Assembly (NCBI GenBank): GCA_021806565.1
Contig: JAJZXK010000032.1
Coordinates: 1-34,157 of the forward strand
DNA: 34,157 nucleotides
From: Bacillota bacterium
Lineage (GTDB): Bacteria; Bacillota; Sulfobacillia; RBS10-35; JAJYVN01
Direction: 5' to 3'
The notes beneath the pieces are model-generated. The model was not told the origin of the DNA and searched no databases. It was given only the letters and a program-made list of their open reading frames with translations. Position 1 is the stretch's first letter, and every line of letters begins with the position of its first letter. Below are positions 1-7,922 of the stretch, piece after piece. A program made the position numbers and the translations under genes.

Positions 1-687
1 GACCGCATACAGCCAGCGGGCCGCAAACCGCGCCAGCACCAGAAACGGCGGCAGCAGCGCCACCACCAGCACGGCAAACCCCGCGTTGAGCCGGAACATG
101 ACGATCAGCGTGGAGACCAGCGTCGTCACGGCGCCGATCGTGGCGAGCAGTGTGGAGAAGATGCCCGTGATGCCGTTGAACACCAGCGAGTTGCCGCCGA
201 CGATCCCGACGTCGTTGACGGTGCGGCTCGCCGCGTCGGCGCCGCGGCCGCCCTCCAGAAACCACAGCGGCACGTGCAGCAGGCGGTCGAACACCGTCTG
301 GCGCACGTCGCGCACCACCCCGTTGGTCGCCCAGGCGAAGAGGTAACCGCCAACGGCCGCCGTCGTGGCGATCAGCAGTTGCACCCCGACCAGATACAGC
401 GCGTCATGGATCAGGATCGCCATATTGTGGTGCGGCAGGGCGATGTCGATGATGTTGCGGATATAGAGCGGTGGCAGGACCCCGAGCGCGGACGCGAACA
501 TCACGTTCAGGACGACCCAGACCACCGCCGGCCAGCGGGGACGGAAATAGCGCAGCAGCAGCATGATGCTGTTTCTTCGCGGGCGCACGGCCGGAACCGC
601 CCGCCAGTCGACGTTCAACCCGCGCCAGAAGGGCCAGTCGCGCCATAGACCAACCATACCGGCGCGAAACCGGCGCCAGGCATCCAT
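1..687 (-). CDS. ABC exporter, transmembrane domain (partial, C-terminus outside window)
   Basis: The frame is open from an ATG at 685-687 to the window edge, about 229 residues, so the ATPase half would lie beyond position 1. The start is supported by GGGGAGG eight bases upstream. After a basic, Trp-rich N-terminal region of about 50 residues come hydrophobic segments (around VVWVVLNVMFASALG and LYLVGVQLLIATTAAVGGYL) and then the coupling-helix region of type-IV exporters (VRQTVFDRLLHVPLWFLE, then a VNDV motif matching the usual T/S-NDV). This is the architecture of half-transporter lipid, drug or peptide exporters. It sits 237 bp downstream of trpB on the same strand, where trpA is usually found, and has no evident link to tryptophan. 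The substrate cannot be inferred. Confidence 0.85.
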   Translation of the reverse strand, partial: MDAWRRFRAGMVGLWRDWPFWRGLNVDWRAVPAVRPRRNSIMLLLRYFRPRWPAVVWVVLNVMFASALGVLPPLYIRNIIDIALPHHNMAILIHDALYLVGVQLLIATTAAVGGYLFAWATNGVVRDVRQTVFDRLLHVPLWFLEGGRGADAASRTVNDVGIVGGNSLVFNGITGIFSTLLATIGAVTTLVSTLIVMFRLNAGFAVLVVALLPPFLVLARFAARWLYAV

Positions 688-924
688 CACACACGCCTCC
701 CCGCGCACGGGGAAGGCACTCCGCACCTTGGTCGGCCGGCACCCGTTCCAGCGAGCGGGACGGCACAATCCGACGGGATCCGCCGCCGCCGCAGGCGTGG
801 AACGATCCCCGTGCCCCACCTGTGATTACATACGCGCGGGCCTTTCCCTTTGCGGCCACGCCGCGCGGGCGCGGGGATCGATGGCCGCCAAGCCACCACG
901 CCACCTCGGCTGGAGGATCCGCCC

Positions 925-2124
925 TCAGATGATTTCCGTGCCCAGCCGCTGGGCCACCTGCGCCATATCCTTGTCGCCACGTCCGGACAGGCTGACCAAG
1001 ACCACGGAACCAGGAGGAAGACCTTCACAGATCCGGGGTAGGGCGGCAATGGCGTGGGCCGTCTCCAGAGCGGGAATGATCCCTTCGGTCTCAGCCAGCA
1101 GCCGCATGCCCTCCAACGCCTCAGCGTCTGTGCAGGTCAGGTAGGCCGCCCGGCCGCTGTCCCGCAACTGGCTGTGTTCGGGTCCGACCCCCGGATAGTC
1201 CAGGCCCGCCGAGATGGAGTGCGCAGGCTGGACCTGTCCGTCCGCGTCCTGGAGCAGGTAGGACAGCGCACCGTGCAGCACACCCGGCCGCCCCGCCGTC
1301 AGGCTGGCCGCGTGCTGGCCGCTCTCCACGCCGATGCCACCCGCCTCCACCCCATACAGCCGTACCGAGGGCATAGAGATGAACGGCGCGAACAGGCCGA
1401 TCGCGTTGCTGCCGCCGCCGATGCAGGCCACCGCCGCATCGGGAAGCCGCCCCTCGAGCCGAACCAGTTGGTCGCGCGCCTCGGTCCCAATCACGGCCTG
1501 GAAGGTGCGCACCAACCACGGATACGGATGCGGCCCGGCGGCGGTACCGAGGATGTAGTGGGTGGTTTCGACATTGGTCACCCAATCGCGGATGGCTTCG
1601 TTGAGCGCGTCCTTGAGGGTGCGGCTTCCGGCGCGCACCGCGGTCACCTCGGCACCCAGAAGCCGCATGCGAAAGACGTTGAGCTCCTGGCGGCGCATGT
1701 CCTCCTCGCCCATGTAGATGCGGCAACTCTGCCCCAGGAGCGCCGCCACCGTCGCGGTGGCGACGCCGTGCTGGCCCGCCCCGGTCTCGGCGATGACGCG
1801 CGGTTTGCCCATCCGCTGCGCAAGCAGTGCCTGGCCCAGGGCGTTGTTGATCTTGTGCGCGCCGGTGTGGCAGAGATCCTCACGCTTAAGATAGATGCGC
1901 ACACCGCCGCCGATTCTGGACGCGAGCCGCTCCGCCGGCGTCAGCGGCGTCGGCCGTCCCACAAAGGACGCCAGCAGCCCTTCGAAGGCCGCCACGAAGG
2001 CCGGGTCGGCGATCGCGGCACGAAAGGCCGCTTCCAATTCCTCCAACGCCGGCATCAGGGTCTCGGGCACATACTGCCCGCCATAGGGCCCAAACCGGCC
2101 CTGCGCGTCAGGACCGTCCGCCAT
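925..2124 (-). CDS. trpB: tryptophan synthase beta subunit
   Basis: TrpB condenses indole with L-serine to give tryptophan, using PLP, normally as an alpha2-beta2 complex with TrpA. The 399-residue length is normal. The N-terminus reads [17 protein letters not shown], the PLP lysine lies in [13 protein letters not shown], the catalytic glutamate in [11 protein letters not shown], and the glycine-rich phosphate loop in [10 protein letters not shown]. These features fit the standard TrpB1 type that depends on TrpA. The ATG at 2122-2124 is chosen because GGAG lies seven bases upstream and the conserved N-terminus begins there; the frame is open further upstream but that part is trpF in another frame. 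It overlaps the end of the second trpF copy by 17 bp, so the two are probably translationally coupled. No trpA follows. Confidence 0.96.
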   Translation of the reverse strand: MADGPDAQGRFGPYGGQYVPETLMPALEELEAAFRAAIADPAFVAAFEGLLASFVGRPTPLTPAERLASRIGGGVRIYLKREDLCHTGAHKINNALGQALLAQRMGKPRVIAETGAGQHGVATATVAALLGQSCRIYMGEEDMRRQELNVFRMRLLGAEVTAVRAGSRTLKDALNEAIRDWVTNVETTHYILGTAAGPHPYPWLVRTFQAVIGTEARDQLVRLEGRLPDAAVACIGGGSNAIGLFAPFISMPSVRLYGVEAGGIGVESGQHAASLTAGRPGVLHGALSYLLQDADGQVQPAHSISAGLDYPGVGPEHSQLRDSGRAAYLTCTDAEALEGMRLLAETEGIIPALETAHAIAALPRICEGLPPGSVVLVSLSGRGDKDMAQVAQRLGTEII

Positions 2125-2733
2125 GGCGCCGCTCCAGGTCTCCACTGGCCCACCCCCGCGCGGCGGCACAGAACCGCCGCATGCGATCCGGATCCTTGCG
2201 CCCGCCGCTCTCGACACCGCTGGACACGTCGACACCGTCCGGGACCGCCTGCGCACAGGCAGCGGCGACGTTCTCCGGCGTCAGCCCGCCGGCCAGCACC
2301 AGCGGAACCGCCCCACCGGCCCCCCGGGCGCGGGACCAATCCCACGCCCGCCCCGATCCGCCGGCGTTCGGCTCCACCACCAGCCAATCCGCCGCCGGGG
2401 CCGGGCCGGTCAAATCCCACCGCCGCAGGACGCGCCAGCGCCGCCGCAGTTGCGCCACCCAGGCGTCCGGCTCGCGGCCGTGCAACTGCACCGCGTCCAG
2501 GCCGACGGCACCGGCCCGCTGCTCCACGGCGTCCAGCGGCTCGTCCACAAAGACCCCCACCGCCAAGACGCCGGGCGGCACCGCCTGCCGCACGGCCACC
2601 GCCGCCGCGACGTCGAGGCTGCGTCCATAGCCTGGCGTGAGCACCATGCCCACCGCGTCCGCGCCAGCGGCCGCGGCGGACGCCGCATCCTCCGGCAGGC
2701 GGCAGCCGTCGATCTTAATCCACAACGCCCGCC
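2089..2733 (-). repeat. tandem duplication, unit A (trpF second copy plus trpB start)
   Basis: This unit is repeated at 2763-3407 at a constant offset of 674 bp with no indels inside trpF. Read by eye, about 540 bp within trpF are identical. The few differences lie near the trpF start (four bases within about 50 bp, two of them in the catalytic codon) and at the trpF/trpB junction. The unit runs from the last bases of trpC through trpF into the first dozen codons of trpB. Confidence 0.92.
2108..2725 (-). CDS. trpF: phosphoribosylanthranilate isomerase, second tandem copy with catalytic Cys replaced by Asp
   Basis: This 205-residue protein is identical to the upstream copy except at residue 6 and in the last few residues. 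The family motif KICG reads KIDG here: the codon TGC is GAC, so the Cys that acts as general base in TrpF is Asp, the residue used at the equivalent place in HisA and PriA. The rest of the barrel is intact, including GLDAVQLHG and the phosphate-binding [10 protein letters not shown]. The TTG start at 2723-2725 has GGGAGG nine bases upstream, a better ribosome site than the G-run in the upstream copy, so this copy looks expressed. It ends 17 bp inside trpB. It may have lost isomerase activity, or may act on TrpF and/or HisA substrates; neither can be told from sequence. Confidence 0.85.
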   Translation of the reverse strand: MWIKIDGCRLPEDAASAAAAGADAVGMVLTPGYGRSLDVAAAVAVRQAVPPGVLAVGVFVDEPLDAVEQRAGAVGLDAVQLHGREPDAWVAQLRRRWRVLRRWDLTGPAPAADWLVVEPNAGGSGRAWDWSRARGAGGAVPLVLAGGLTPENVAAACAQAVPDGVDVSSGVESGGRKDPDRMRRFCAAARGWASGDLERRHGGRS

Positions 2734-2762
2734 GCCTCCCGCCCGCAAGACCCGCCGGGCCC

Positions 2763-3407
2763 TCGGGGCCGCCCCTGCGCGTCACGACCGTCCGCCGCGG
2801 CGCGGCGCCGGGTCTCCACTGGCCCACCCCCGCGCGGCGGCACAGAACCGCCGCATGCGATCCGGATCCTTGCGCCCGCCGCTCTCGACACCGCTGGACA
2901 CGTCGACACCGTCCGGGACCGCCTGCGCACAGGCAGCGGCGACGTTCTCCGGCGTCAGCCCGCCGGCCAGCACCAGCGGAACCGCCCCACCGGCCCCCCG
3001 GGCGCGGGACCAATCCCACGCCCGCCCCGATCCGCCGGCGTTCGGCTCCACCACCAGCCAATCCGCCGCCGGGGCCGGGCCGGTCAAATCCCACCGCCGC
3101 AGGACGCGCCAGCGCCGCCGCAGTTGCGCCACCCAGGCGTCCGGCTCGCGGCCGTGCAACTGCACCGCGTCCAGGCCGACGGCACCGGCCCGCTGCTCCA
3201 CGGCGTCCAGCGGCTCGTCCACAAAGACCCCCACCGCCAAGACGCCGGGCGGCACCGCCTGCCGCACGGCCACCGCCGCCGCGACGTCGAGGCTGCGTCC
3301 ATAGCCTGGCGTGAGCACCATGCCCACCGCGTCCGCGCCGGCGGCCGCGGCGGACGCCGCATCCTCCGGCAGACGGCAGCCGCAGATCTTAATCCACAAC
3401 GCCCGCC
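2763..3407 (-). repeat. tandem duplication, unit B (trpF first copy plus remnant of trpB start)
   Basis: This is the partner of the unit at 2089-2733. At its downstream end, 2763-2798, the trpB start region survives in degenerate form: the trpB ATG is replaced, the GGAG ribosome site is gone, and the reading ADGRDAQGR corresponds to trp[10 protein letters not shown] before similarity fades. This marks the duplication junction and shows that the duplicated segment originally reached into trpB. Confidence 0.88.
2782..3399 (-). CDS. trpF: phosphoribosylanthranilate isomerase, first tandem copy
   Basis: TrpF carries out the Amadori rearrangement of phosphoribosylanthranilate to CdRP, the third step of tryptophan synthesis. 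The 205-residue protein has the canonical KICG motif (catalytic Cys at residue 6), GLDAVQLHG, and the phosphate-binding [10 protein letters not shown]. The general-acid Asp usually found just before that loop appears as Glu (VVEPN), in both copies. The TTG start overlaps the trpC stop region and is inferred by comparison with the second copy; an ATG at 3424-3426 in the same frame, giving an extra MRAAGGRRA, is the alternative. The TGA at 2782-2784 lies in a degenerate copy of the trpB start region. This copy is the best candidate for the working isomerase. Confidence 0.92.
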   Translation of the reverse strand: MWIKICGCRLPEDAASAAAAGADAVGMVLTPGYGRSLDVAAAVAVRQAVPPGVLAVGVFVDEPLDAVEQRAGAVGLDAVQLHGREPDAWVAQLRRRWRVLRRWDLTGPAPAADWLVVEPNAGGSGRAWDWSRARGAGGAVPLVLAGGLTPENVAAACAQAVPDGVDVSSGVESGGRKDPDRMRRFCAAARGWASGDPAPRRGGRS

Positions 3408-4234
3408 GCCCCCCCGCCGCCCGCATCCGCCGCGGCCAGGGCGGCGACCGCGCGTTCGGGGTCGCCGGACCGCACCAGGGATTCACCCACGAGCACCGCC
3501 GCGACACCGGCGGGCCGCAACCCCCGCAGTCCCTTGGGCCCGTCGATCCCGCTCAGCGCCGCGACGGTGCGCCCGGCGGCTGCGGCACGCGGCGCGAGGC
3601 GCGCGGCGGTCTGCGGGTCCACGGCAAAGGTGCGCAGGTCGCGGTTGTTGATCCCGATCAACTCGGCCTCGCTGGCCAGGGCAATCTCCATCTCCGCCTC
3701 ATCGTGCACTTCCACCAGCGGTGTCAGCCCAAGGGCACGGGTCCGCGCAACGAAGTCGCCCGTCTGCCGCCCGAGCACCACCACCATCAGCAGCACCGCT
3801 TCGGCCCCCAGGGCCACCGTTTCCTCCAATTGCCAGGGGTCCACCACGAAATCCTTGCGCAGCGTCGGCAAGCCGGACGCCGTCCGGGCCAGCGGCAGGT
3901 CCTCGGGCCGTGCCGCAAAGAACTCCGGCTCGGTCAGCACGGAGAGCGCCGCGGCGCCGCCACGGGCGTAGGCGGCCGCCAGCGACGCGGGGTCCAGGTC
4001 GCGGCGCAGGTCGCCCCGGGCGGGCGAGACGCGCTTGACCTCGGCGATCACCGCGACCCGCCCCGGCGGAGCCGAACGGACCGCCGTCAAGAACGGCTGC
4101 CCTTCCCGCCGGGAGCGGGCCGGACGCCCCGCTAGCGGCGAAGGCGACGCGGCCGCCGCCCGCGCGACGGCGAGCCTCCGGGCGGTGACAATCCGGTCCA
4201 ACCACGCCCCGTCATGCCCCGACCGGTCGCTCAT
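3389..4234 (-). CDS. trpC: indole-3-glycerol phosphate synthase
   Basis: TrpC closes the ring of CdRP to indole-3-glycerol phosphate. The 281-residue protein carries the family blocks in order: IAEVKRVSPARG (substrate Glu and Lys), LSVLTEPEFF, the catalytic lysine in LRKDFVVDPWQLEE, the catalytic glutamate in LVEVHDEAE, and INNRDL. The late SESGI block reads ALSGI, so a usually conserved Glu is Leu. The ATG at 4232-4234 overlaps the trpD TGA as ATGA, which fixes the start; the frame is open upstream but is only a shadow of trpD. The region between the first helix and strand 1 contains an Arg/Pro-rich stretch (SPSPLAGRPARSRREG) but total linker length is normal. The stop overlaps the first trpF. 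Confidence 0.95.
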   Translation of the reverse strand: MSDRSGHDGAWLDRIVTARRLAVARAAAASPSPLAGRPARSRREGQPFLTAVRSAPPGRVAVIAEVKRVSPARGDLRRDLDPASLAAAYARGGAAALSVLTEPEFFAARPEDLPLARTASGLPTLRKDFVVDPWQLEETVALGAEAVLLMVVVLGRQTGDFVARTRALGLTPLVEVHDEAEMEIALASEAELIGINNRDLRTFAVDPQTAARLAPRAAAAGRTVAALSGIDGPKGLRGLRPAGVAAVLVGESLVRSGDPERAVAALAAADAGGGGAAGVVD

Positions 4235-5227
4235 CCTGCGGCCCCGGCCGCCGAGCCCCAGGCCCGCAAGGCCTCCAACCGCCTGGCGGCGCGCCCGCTG
4301 TCCACCGCCTCGGCGGCAAGGGACAGCGCGCTTGGCCAATCCGGTGCCAGGCCCGCCGCATACAGCACGGCCGCAGCGTTGAGCAACACGATCTCCCGCC
4401 GCGGCCCGGGCTCCCCGCCCAGCACCGCCCGCACGATCGCCGCGTTCTCGTTGGCCGAACCTCCCCGCAGGGCGTCGAGGTTCGCGCGCTCCAAGCCAAC
4501 CGCCTCTGGAGTCAACTCCTGCAGCCGCGGTTCCCCCGGCGCGGCCGTGTCCGCCCAAACGCTCGGCCCGGTCGTGCTGAACTCGTCCAGGCCGTCGCAA
4601 CCGTGCACCACCAGGGCGCGGCGGGCTCCCAGTTGCCGCAGGACGTCCGCCATGGGAAGGACCAGTTGCGCCTGCGCCACCCCGACCACCTGGACCTGCG
4701 CCCCAGCCGGGTTGCACAGCGGCCCCAGCAGGTTGAACACCGTGCGGAAACCGAGTTCCCGGCGCGGACCGGCGGCGTGCCGCATTGCCTCGTGGTAGCG
4801 CTGGGCGAAGAGGAAGGCGATGCCGACCTCGTCGAGGCAGCGGCCGGCATCCTCCGGCCCCAGATCGATGCGCACGCCCAGAGCCTCCAGCACATCCGCA
4901 CTGCCAGCGCGGCTGGACGCCGCCCGGTTGCCGTGCTTGGCCACCGCGAGCCCGGCGCCGGCGGCGACGAAGGCCGCCGCGGTCGAGATGTTGAACGTAC
5001 CGCTGCCGTCGCCGCCGGTGCCGCAGGTGTCGGCCAGTATGGGATGACGGCTCACGACCGGGGTGGCATAGCGCCGCATGGCACGCGCGCAGCCGAGGAT
5101 CTCGGCCACGGTCTCCCCCCGGCAGCGCAGCGCCGCAAGGAAGGCGCCGGTCTGAGCCGGGGTGGCCTGCCCCGTCATGATCGCCGCGGTGGCCGCCTCG
5201 GCCTGTGCGCTGGAAAGCTCACGCCCT

Positions 5228-5256
<29 letters not shown>
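4231..5256 (-). CDS. trpD: anthranilate phosphoribosyltransferase
   Basis: TrpD transfers the phosphoribosyl group from PRPP to anthranilate. The 341-residue protein has the N-terminal helical region (MKEMLAQLAEGRELSSAQAE), the PRPP and metal motif CGTGGDGSGTFNIST, KHGNRAASSRAGSADVLEALG-type anthranilate-site residues, FNLLGPLCNP, and GCDGLDE. The length is normal. The ATG at 5254-5256 lies behind AAGGGGG nine bases upstream, and the conserved N-terminus begins exactly there. It overlaps the end of trpG by 29 bp and ends in an ATGA overlap with trpC, so trpG, trpD and trpC are probably translated as a coupled set. Confidence 0.96.
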
Positions 5257-5899
<643 letters not shown>

Positions 5900-5901
5900 G
5901 C

Positions 5902-7413
5902 CTAGCGCCCCCCATCCGCACCGGCCGCAACGGGTCGGGCGTCGACGGCCTCGAGCGCCCGCAACCCCGCCGCGGCCTTGTTGAGCGTTTCTTCGTATTC
6001 CCGCCCGGGTTCCGAGTCATAGACGATGCCGCCACCCGATTGCACCGACGCAGTCCCGCCGCCGATGGTGACGGTGCGGATGCAGATAGCGCTGTCGGCA
6101 TTGCCATCCAGGCCGAAGTACGCGACGCAGCCCCCGTACGGCCCGCGGCGGTGCGGCTCCAACTCGGCGATGATCTCCATCGCCCGCACCTTGGGTGCCC
6201 CGCTCAGCGTCCCGGCCGGGAAGCAGGCCCCGACCGCGGCCAGGGCGTCCATTCCGGGCGCCAGCCTGCCGCGAACCGACGACACCAGGTGCATCACGTG
6301 GGAGAACCGCTCCACGACGAACTGCTCCGGCACCTCGACCGTCCCGGGCCGTGCCACCCTACCCACGTCATTGCGCCCCAGGTCGACCAGCATGACGTGT
6401 TCGGCAAGTTCCTTCGGGTCGGCCAGCAACTCCGCCTCCAACCCCCGGTCCTCCTGCGGCGTGGCGCCGCGCGGACGCGTGCCCGCAATCGGACGCGTCT
6501 CGACCACACCGTCCTGGACGCGCACCAGCATCTCGGGTGAAGCACCCACCAACTGCTGTCGGCCGAAGTCCAAGAAGTACATGTAAGGCGAGGGGTTGAG
6601 CCCGCGCAACACCCGGTATACCTGCAGGGGATCGCCATGGAAGGGTCGGCTCTGGCGTTGGCTGAGCACCACCTGGAAGATGTCCCCGACCCGGATGTGT
6701 TCCCGAGCCTTCGCCACCATCGCCGCGTGCTGACCCGCAGTCATGTTGCCGATCGCGGTCGGCCGGGCGGCATGCGCAGGTACGAGTGGAATAGGCGGCG
6801 GCGGCGTCAGCGGGGAGGCGAGGGCGGCGCGCACCGCACCCAGGCGCGCACACCCCCGGCGGTAAGCCGCCGGGGGATCCTCGCCCACCCGCGCCACATG
6901 GACCACCGCCAGGGTGTGGCGGAAATGGTCGACCACCACGACTTCCTCCGCCAACACGAAGGCCGCGTCGGGCCAGCCGCTGCCGTCGTCCGGCAGCCGG
7001 GGCACGCGTTCAAGATGGTGCACCAGCTCATAGCCGAAGAAGCCAACCGCCCCGCCCCAGAAAGGGGGCAAGTCCGCCAGCGCCGCCGGCCGATAGCGGG
7101 CAAGCAAGGCACGCAGGGCCTGAATTGGATCGGCCCCGACCGACGCGGTCTGTCCGTCGCTCTGGACGCGAACGCCGGACGCATCCGACTCCAGGCGGGC
7201 AAAGGGGTTGAGACCGATGAAGGAATACCGGCCGACGCGACCGTCATGCTCGGCGCTCTCCAGCAGGTAGACAGCGCCGAGGGGCCGCAGCTTGGTGAAC
7301 AGGGTGATGGGGGTCTCCAGATCGCCGACGGCCCGCCAGACCAGCGGCACCACATTCGCATCGCGCGCCAGCGCACAAAACCCGTCGCAGTCCGGAGCCA
7401 GGTCCGCCTGCAC
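5902..7413 (-). CDS. trpE: anthranilate synthase component I
   Basis: TrpE makes anthranilate from chorismate with ammonia supplied by TrpG. The protein has the N-terminal block with the Trp-feedback motif (YLLESAEHDGRVGRYSF) and the C-terminal chorismate-binding fold: HIRVGDIFQVVLSQR, NPSPYMYFLDF, GASPEMLVRV, RPIAGTRPRG, LVDLGRNDVGRVA and SGAPKVRAMEIIAELEP. The GTG at 7411-7413 is preferred because AAGGGGGGA sits six bases upstream and the product (503 residues) has the usual length; an ATG at 7444-7446, right after the T-box terminator, is the alternative. The frame stays open across the leader, but that part is RNA structure. It is the first gene of the operon, regulated by the T-box upstream. 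Confidence 0.96.
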   Translation of the reverse strand: MQADLAPDCDGFCALARDANVVPLVWRAVGDLETPITLFTKLRPLGAVYLLESAEHDGRVGRYSFIGLNPFARLESDASGVRVQSDGQTASVGADPIQALRALLARYRPAALADLPPFWGGAVGFFGYELVHHLERVPRLPDDGSGWPDAAFVLAEEVVVVDHFRHTLAVVHVARVGEDPPAAYRRGCARLGAVRAALASPLTPPPPIPLVPAHAARPTAIGNMTAGQHAAMVAKAREHIRVGDIFQVVLSQRQSRPFHGDPLQVYRVLRGLNPSPYMYFLDFGRQQLVGASPEMLVRVQDGVVETRPIAGTRPRGATPQEDRGLEAELLADPKELAEHVMLVDLGRNDVGRVARPGTVEVPEQFVVERFSHVMHLVSSVRGRLAPGMDALAAVGACFPAGTLSGAPKVRAMEIIAELEPHRRGPYGGCVAYFGLDGNADSAICIRTVTIGGGTASVQSGGGIVYDSEPGREYEETLNKAAAGLRALEAVDARPVAAGADGGR

Positions 7414-7452
7414 CGTCCGTCCCCCCTTCGCAGTTCGCCACCGCATAACGAC

Positions 7453-7485
7453 AAAAAAGCCTCCGCCCCTCAGCGGGGCGAAGGC
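7453..7485 (-). terminator. T-box regulatory terminator
   Basis: On the minus strand GCCTTCGCCCCGC pairs with GGGGCGGAGGC across a short CTGA-containing loop, followed by TTTTTT. The 5' arm directly follows the T-box sequence, as expected for competing antiterminator and terminator structures. Confidence 0.92.
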
Positions 7486-7757
7486 TCGCGGTGCCACCCA
7501 CCTTCCGTCCCGAGGCGCGGTGCACCCTCGGGACAGTCTCCACCAGAAGCATTCCCGTGGCCGTACCGGCTCAGGAATGCTGCCGTCGCCCGCTATCGGT
7601 GGCGTACCGCCGATGCCCACCGCCCTCGCGGGGCCGCCATGCGCACCAGTCGCTTGGAGGGTCCATTTCGGTCGGGGCACCGCGCCGGGCTCCCACGCTC
7701 CCCAGCTCGCTGGGACGGCGACCGCCGCCTACTTCTCCCCCGCATCACGATGATCGA
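7453..7757 (-). promoter_or_regulatory. tRNA-Trp T-box leader riboswitch
   Basis: T-box leaders sense uncharged tRNA and let transcription continue when charging is low. The conserved T-box sequence TGGGTGGCACCGCG is at 7487-7500. It is followed by a G/C-rich terminator hairpin and a run of six T (7453-7485). Near the 5' end lie AGAAGTAG, a stem I AG-rich motif at about 7729-7736, and the context GAAATGGACC, in which TGG (7663-7665) is the likely specifier codon for tryptophan. The leader lies directly ahead of trpE. The specifier assignment rests on position and gene context, not on a folded model. Confidence 0.93.
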
Positions 7758-7764
7758 CGCCGTG

Positions 7765-7793
7765 AAGCTAGCAGAGCATCCAGTAGGTGTCAA
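7765..7793 (-). promoter_or_regulatory. sigmaA-type promoter of the trp operon
   Basis: The minus strand has TTGACA (7788-7793), a 17-base spacer, and TAGCTT (7765-7770). The start of transcription would fall near 7758, just ahead of stem I of the T-box leader. The perfect -35, ideal spacing and position make this a strong call. Confidence 0.85.
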
Positions 7794-7922
7794 GGAGGAC
7801 CGAGAAGCGTGGAAGCACCGTGCACTCCCGTCTCCGACGCCGGCACTGCGGCGGCCACCATGCATGACCACCCGGCCATCGCCCAAGCTTACCGGACCAC
7901 GCCTACGACGATCCGCAGGCTC

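Noticed and set aside
2740-3094. A long minus-strand frame running through both trpF copies, looking like a fused 328-residue protein.
   Set aside because: Its first part is trpF read in the wrong frame; the second trpF has its own TTG with a good ribosome site.
1054-3304. Long plus-strand frames opposite the trp genes, and similar long frames elsewhere.
   Set aside because: They are Arg/Pro/His-rich shadows caused by high GC in the antisense of real genes and show no family motifs.
4085-4145. An imperfect inverted repeat within trpC encoding SPSPLAGRPARSRREG, similar to palindromic elements seen inside genes of other GC-rich bacteria.
   Set aside because: The linker it occupies has normal length for TrpC, the palindrome is poor, and I see no second copy of it in the window.
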